Origin: Mesorhizobium loti R88b
GTDB lineage: Bacteria; Pseudomonadota; Alphaproteobacteria; Rhizobiales; Rhizobiaceae
DNA length: 64,000 nt
Reading direction: 5' to 3'
Assembly: GCF_013170845.1 (NCBI RefSeq)
Contig: NZ_CP033367.1
Span: forward strand, 6,325,001 to 6,389,000
In this document: piece after piece, positions 60,411 to 64,000 of the stretch
Layout: every line of letters starts with the position of its first letter
Position numbering within the stretch: position 1 is the stretch's first letter
Notes under the pieces: generated by a model
The model's database searches: none
What the model was told of the DNA's origin: nothing
What the model saw: the letters and a program-made list of their open reading frames with translations, nothing else
Translations under genes and position numbers: made by a program

Positions 60411-60662
60411 TTATCCCGCGGCTTTGGCGGACGCCTGCTGATGCTGGTCGGCCTCGGCGGCTTCCTCGAGCCGGGATGCAATCAGTTCCTTGATGTCGCC
60501 GACTTCTTCCTGGATATCCTCCAGATGAATGCCGACTTCGGCGGCCTTGGCAGCGCATTCCTTGGCCAATGTCTCGGCCTGCTTGTCGATCCTCGCCTGG
60601 GACTGGCAATGGACCTTTTCGCCGATCCATCCCCGCAAGAACTCGATCGCGTGTTCGCTCAT
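60411..60662 (-). CDS. DUF768-type small protein
   Basis: An 83-residue all-helical acidic protein from the ATG at 60662 (GGGA upstream). The N-terminal SEHAIEFLRGWIGEKV and the following KECAAKAAEVGIHLEDIQEE match the DUF768 pattern that I know mainly from Mesorhizobium, where many paralogues occur. The function is unknown. Its presence is one of the better genus indicators in the window. Confidence 0.75.
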   Translation of the reverse strand: MSEHAIEFLRGWIGEKVHCQSQARIDKQAETLAKECAAKAAEVGIHLEDIQEEVGDIKELIASRLEEAAEADQHQQASAKAAG

Positions 60663-61075
60663 ACTGCTGTTCCCTGGCGGCAAAGCCGGTTGGTAATCAT
60701 AAACGCCAGCATCCCATGAAGGATGCATGTTCCCATTCGAGCCGAGTCGCGGTCACCCGGCAAGCCGATGCCGTCCAAGGTCCACAACGCTGAAGGAAAT
60801 CGAGGATTCACGAACATTTCTGATTCTGGTGGGTCGGTACCGTTGGCTGGATCAACCCAGCTTCGCGCCACTGTTTCTGTTTGCTTATTTCCGGTTTCCG
60901 AGCCGATTTTCGTCACAAAAGATGGGCGCAATGCGTAACATATTCACGGTTGCTTCAACAGGCGGTTTTCAAGCACGCGGGCCGAAGTCGCCGGTATATA
61001 GTGATATCCTCACGCAATGTCGACTCCCTCGATCTTGCCCATAAGGCCCACAAAGTCGCACCCAGCGCACCCCCG
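60663..61075. other. Intergenic stretch, nothing recognised
   Basis: About 410 bases between the DUF768-type gene and the SDR gene. Short frames exist on the plus strand (about 60723-61044), but they lack family resemblance and ribosome sites. No repeat was seen. Confidence 0.45.
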
Positions 61076-61765
61076 TCAGAACGTCTCCACCCAAGGCCTC
61101 AACTCCATTTCCCAAGTCCAGGCGCTGCGGTGCTGGCGATGGATGGAGAGATAGGCCTCGGCGATCGCATCCGGCGACAGCCGGCGATCCGGCGTATCGG
61201 AATCCCCTGCGGACGCGGCCGATGCAATGCCGCCATCGATGATGAAATGCGCGACGTGGACGTTCTTCGGCGCCAGTTCGCGGGCCATGGACTGCGCCAG
61301 CCCGCGCAAGCCGAATTTGGGCATGGCAAAACCGGCTGAGCCCGCGAACCCTTTGACGCTTGCCGTCGCCCCGGTGAAGAGGATCGAACCCGAGCCCAGA
61401 GCCACCAGCCGCCGGGCCGCCTGCTGTCCGACCAGGAACCCGCCATAGGCGCCGACCAGCAAAGCCTGTCGAACCGCCTCGGGATCGAGCTCGGCTATCG
61501 GCCCACGAGCACGTCCGCTGGCGTTGAAAACCACCAGCGAGAGCGTGCCGGCCTTGTCGGCGACCTCGAACAGGTGCTCCACCGACGCGGCGTCGGAGAC
61601 ATCAGTTGCCACGGCTTGCGCGCCGGTCTCGGCCCGCAGAGCGTCAAGCTTTTCGACGTTACGGGCCGCCAGAACGACCTGGAACCCGTTTTTCGCAAGA
61701 AGACGCGCAAGCGAGGCGCTCAATCCGGACCCGACACCTGCGATGATGGCGACATTGGATGTCAT
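61076..61765 (-). CDS. Short-chain dehydrogenase/reductase-like protein with Phe in place of the catalytic Tyr
   Basis: A 229-residue Rossmann protein from the ATG at 61765. The cofactor site is VAIIAGVGSGLSASLARLLA, with LAARN and the NASG motif (VFNASGRARG). The usual YxxxK is replaced by FAMPK (Phe146, Lys150) after the serine-like region FTGATASVKG. This FxxxK variant also occurs in a subgroup of SDR proteins. The protein may be a dehydrogenase with altered chemistry or a non-catalytic NAD(P)-binding protein. The substrate is unknown. Confidence 0.85.
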   Translation of the reverse strand: MTSNVAIIAGVGSGLSASLARLLAKNGFQVVLAARNVEKLDALRAETGAQAVATDVSDAASVEHLFEVADKAGTLSLVVFNASGRARGPIAELDPEAVRQALLVGAYGGFLVGQQAARRLVALGSGSILFTGATASVKGFAGSAGFAMPKFGLRGLAQSMARELAPKNVHVAHFIIDGGIASAASAGDSDTPDRRLSPDAIAEAYLSIHRQHRSAWTWEMELRPWVETF

Positions 61766-61870
61766 GAGAACTCTCCTGTTTTGCATTGATCGCGATCGCC
61801 GACCGGAGCGAATGGCCTGGGAATTTGCCGGATCAGCGCGGCACCGACAATGCTCGGCGGCACAGAAAAA

Positions 61871-61902
61871 TGGCCGGGCGCGAAACCGGCCCGGCCAAAA
61901 AG
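61871..61902 (-). terminator. Terminator downstream of the IPNS-like gene
   Basis: TGGCCGGG (61871-61878) and CCCGGCCA (61890-61897) form a stem; on the minus strand the hairpin is followed by TTTTT. It lies about 165 bp past the dioxygenase stop and upstream of the SDR gene. Confidence 0.7.
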
Positions 61903-62060
61903 AAGGTCAGAACCTTCAGAGGGGAACACCGTTCAGTGGAATGGGAGGAAACCGCCAAACGATCATTCTGATGTGAGCCGATTTTAGGCCGGTTGCGACG
62001 AATGATTTTCCAAAATTGTCCGGCATCGCGAAAATCCCGTTCTTTCTCGCCACACCGCCT

Positions 62061-63080
62061 TCAGCGCGCCGGGGCTTCCGGCTCGAGCAGATCCGCATAG
62101 TGGCGCTTTGCCACGTCGGGATGCGAGCGCAACCGGCTTTTCAGCACGTTGGTTCCGACATCGCGAAACAGCGGATTGTCCGGATCACTAGCCGGGCCCC
62201 GCGCCTGCGCCGCCAATTCCTCGGACAGGCCAAGCAGCGGTATGGTCGCATCGAGCCTGGCGCTGAAGAAGAACGGCACTGAAATGCGCTCTACGCCGGC
62301 GGGCGGCGTCACGACGCGATGCACGGTCGCGCGCAAATAGCCGTTCGAGGCCAGTTCAAGCAATTCGCCGATGTTGACGACGAGCGTGCCGGGAATAGGG
62401 TCCACATCCACCCAGCTTCCATCATAATCGACCTGCAACCCCTTGTTGTCATCTTGCAGCAACAACGTCAGGAAACCGCCATCCTTGTGCGCGCCGACAC
62501 CCTGGTTGCCGCCGGTCGCGTCACGGCCGGGGTAGCGCACGATCTTCATGCGATGGTTGGGTTCTGCGCTGTAGATCGGGTCGAACGCGTCCTCGGGCTG
62601 ATCGAGCGACAGCGCGAAGGCCTTCAGCAGCCGGATCGCCACGGCCGTCACCTTGGCCTGCCAGGCGAGCAGCGACGGTTTGAGATCGGGTAGCGCCGCT
62701 GGCCACTGGTTCGGGCCCTGCAGCCGCGTCCAGGCGGGAACTCCCGGCCCTTGCGCTATGGGTTGGCGCTCGACGCCGATGTCGAGCTGCTCGCGCCAGT
62801 CTTCCTTGCCCTTGGTCAATTCGCCGCCGGCGCGCGTGTAGCCGCGGAACTGCGAGGACTTGACCATCTCGATCGAGAGCTTGTCAGCCTCCGCCAGGGC
62901 AAAGAAGCGGCGCGACGCGGTGAGCACCTCGCTGATCTCGGCCCAGGGGATGCCATGTCCGGCCAGGTAGAAAAAGCCAATGTCACGCGAGGCGGAACGC
63001 AAGTCCGCCAGAAATGTCCGGCGCTCCGATGCGCCTTGTTCAAGACGGCTCAGATCGAGCACAGGCACTATTCTGGGCAT
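62061..63080 (-). CDS. Isopenicillin N synthase-like 2-oxoglutarate/Fe(II) oxygenase
   Basis: A 339-residue protein from the ATG at 63080 (AGGAG upstream). The N-terminal DIOX_N region is SRDIGFFYLAGHGIPWAEIS. The catalytic jelly roll has the iron ligands in GVGAHKDGGFLTLLLQDDNK (HxD) and in RATVHRVVTPPAG (distal His), followed by ISVPFFFSARLDATI. It resembles bacterial IPNS/ACC-oxidase-like oxygenases of unknown substrate. Ethylene-forming or antibiotic roles cannot be claimed. The SDR gene lies downstream on the same strand, beyond a terminator-like hairpin. Confidence 0.9.
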   Translation of the reverse strand: MPRIVPVLDLSRLEQGASERRTFLADLRSASRDIGFFYLAGHGIPWAEISEVLTASRRFFALAEADKLSIEMVKSSQFRGYTRAGGELTKGKEDWREQLDIGVERQPIAQGPGVPAWTRLQGPNQWPAALPDLKPSLLAWQAKVTAVAIRLLKAFALSLDQPEDAFDPIYSAEPNHRMKIVRYPGRDATGGNQGVGAHKDGGFLTLLLQDDNKGLQVDYDGSWVDVDPIPGTLVVNIGELLELASNGYLRATVHRVVTPPAGVERISVPFFFSARLDATIPLLGLSEELAAQARGPASDPDNPLFRDVGTNVLKSRLRSHPDVAKRHYADLLEPEAPAR

Positions 63081-63677
63081 ATCAGGCTCCTTTCCCAGCG
63101 TATTCCGGAAGTTGCTTGGAACCTCTTCCGGAAACCCAGCCGATTGAACATGCAGGCACTTTTCCGCGACCGTAGTTGCCATCAGTGCTGGCGAGTCTCA
63201 TCGACTTCGGGTTGCCGGGAAAGAAACGATCGGTCCTTCGTCGCGGCCGCGACGAACAATTTTTCCATTCGCAGGCGGAAGCAGATGATGATCGCGATCC
63301 ATTCGCGTAAATACGTGGGAAAGCGGAAGCCGCCTGCATAGCTACAGCACGCCGCCTTCGCATAGATCGTCAGCCCGTTATCCAAGACCGATGGCTGGAA
63401 TCATGCGTGTTGCGCGCCAGATTTAGCCGCCAAGGCGCGACAATCATCTCCCCTTGATCAAAACTGGTGAAAATAAAGATAAAATAATATTCACAGTATA
63501 ATTACGATTACGCACAGAATCATTCGACTGAACAGTCGCTGATATTGGCGACCACCTTTAGGCTACCCGTTACTGCCGACTTGAGAGCCATTGCCTCAGG
63601 GGCGACTATCCCGACCGGCGTTAATCGCTTTGGTCCCGCTCCCCTGAGGGGCCGATCGCTCAAGAGGAGATCTCGAG
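63081..63677. other. Intergenic stretch upstream of the acidic-repeat gene
   Basis: About 600 bases. An AT-rich segment at about 63465-63515 is unlike the neighbourhood and may mark a promoter or insertion boundary. No gene or RNA is recognised. Confidence 0.45.
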
Positions 63678-64000
63678 ATGGACGGGTATGACGAATCGAT
63701 GTTCGACGACCTTGCCTTTGATGAAGCGGAAGGCCCTGCCGACAGCTACGACGAATTCGACGAAATGGACGAAGGCGATGGCTTTGACGGCGCCGATGAG
63801 GCCGACGAAGGCGACGGCTTTGACGAAGGCGACGAGTTCGAGGCCTCCGGCTTCGACGAGATGGACGCCGGTGACGAATTCGATGCCGGTGACGAGTTCG
63901 ACGAAGGCGACGGCTTCGACGAAGGCGATGAGTCCGACGACGATGCCTGGGATCAGGCGATGAGCTACGCGCTTGCGGCCGAAGACAGCGACGAGTTCTT
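63678..64000 (+). CDS. Start of a very acidic Asp/Glu-Gly-Phe repeat protein (cut by window edge)
   Basis: From the ATG at 63678 (AGGAG ten bases before it) the frame is open to the window edge, over 107 residues. It begins MDGYDESMFDDLAFDEAEG, then repeats DEGDGFDEGDEF-type units several times and continues DDDAWDQAMSYALAAEDSDE. Nearly half the residues are Asp or Glu. The sequence is expected to be disordered and to bind cations or basic partners. I recall proteins of this type with structured C-terminal regions in Rhizobiales but not their function. The product is longer than shown. Confidence 0.6.
   Translation, partial: MDGYDESMFDDLAFDEAEGPADSYDEFDEMDEGDGFDGADEADEGDGFDEGDEFEASGFDEMDAGDEFDAGDEFDEGDGFDEGDESDDDAWDQAMSYALAAEDSDEF

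Noticed and set aside
63690..63960. Regularly spaced short repeats at the right edge as a possible CRISPR array
   Set aside because: The periodicity is that of in-frame Asp/Glu-Gly codons in an open reading frame; there are no unique spacers between identical repeats.

Overview
The window reads as a chromosomal segment of an alphaproteobacterium of the order Rhizobiales, most likely Mesorhizobium. The basis is GC-rich coding with typical rhizobial protein sequences, a split short HisG plus HisZ, a DUF768-type small protein at 60.4 kb (a family I know mainly from Mesorhizobium), a class III (plant-type) GshA, and a rhizobial intergenic palindrome at 45.7 kb. No rRNA, tRNA or CRISPR array was seen.

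Region 1 (1 to about 14.5 kb) is an accessory island. It holds a cluster of caspase-fold (C14) proteins: two full-length exported caspase-TPR paralogues facing away from each other (404-3388 minus, 4950-7529 plus), a 5'-truncated caspase gene between them, and a scrap of a further copy at 129-303. Then come a shortened ParB-like protein and an ArdC-type antirestriction protein, both preceded by the same two-stem RNA leader with compensatory base changes (radC-motif-like). These are followed by an AlpA-type regulator, a HipBA toxin-antitoxin pair, and a P4-type tyrosine integrase interrupted by an in-frame TGA. The integrase lies against the 3' end of guaA, a classical island insertion site, so the island boundary is placed at about 14.5 kb. 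The other boundary is outside the window to the left.

Region 2 (14.5 to 38.3 kb) is mostly core genome: guaA, a MarR regulator with its palindrome, an MTA/SAH nucleosidase, a thioesterase, TspO, an RsmB-type rRNA methyltransferase, aquaporin, katG divergent from oxyR, an AraC regulator, a glycine-rich autotransporter flanked by a direct repeat, an acyl-CoA ligase, the hisS-hisZ-hisG operon, tag, an L,D-transpeptidase and a FolD homologue that lacks the catalytic lysine.

Region 3 (38.3 to 47.7 kb) handles 2-hydroxyacids: glcD-glcE-glcF, a DUF3422 protein, a FadR-type GntR regulator and lldD. The glcD and regulator promoters carry the same operator geometry. An AT-rich gene with a PD-(D/E)XK-like signature is inserted between glcE and glcF, and its stop codon overlaps the glcF start.

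Region 4 (47.7 to 64 kb) is core plus small accessory genes: a glutamine amidotransferase-like protein, an AT-rich membrane-protein gene broken by a frameshift, rsmE, gshA, a DUF937 protein with repeated modules, a DUF1127 protein, a LysR regulator, a CHASE4-GGDEF-EAL protein, xseA, a P1-family peptidase, a DUF768-type protein, an SDR lacking the usual tyrosine, an IPNS-like dioxygenase, and the start of a very acidic repeat protein that runs off the right edge.
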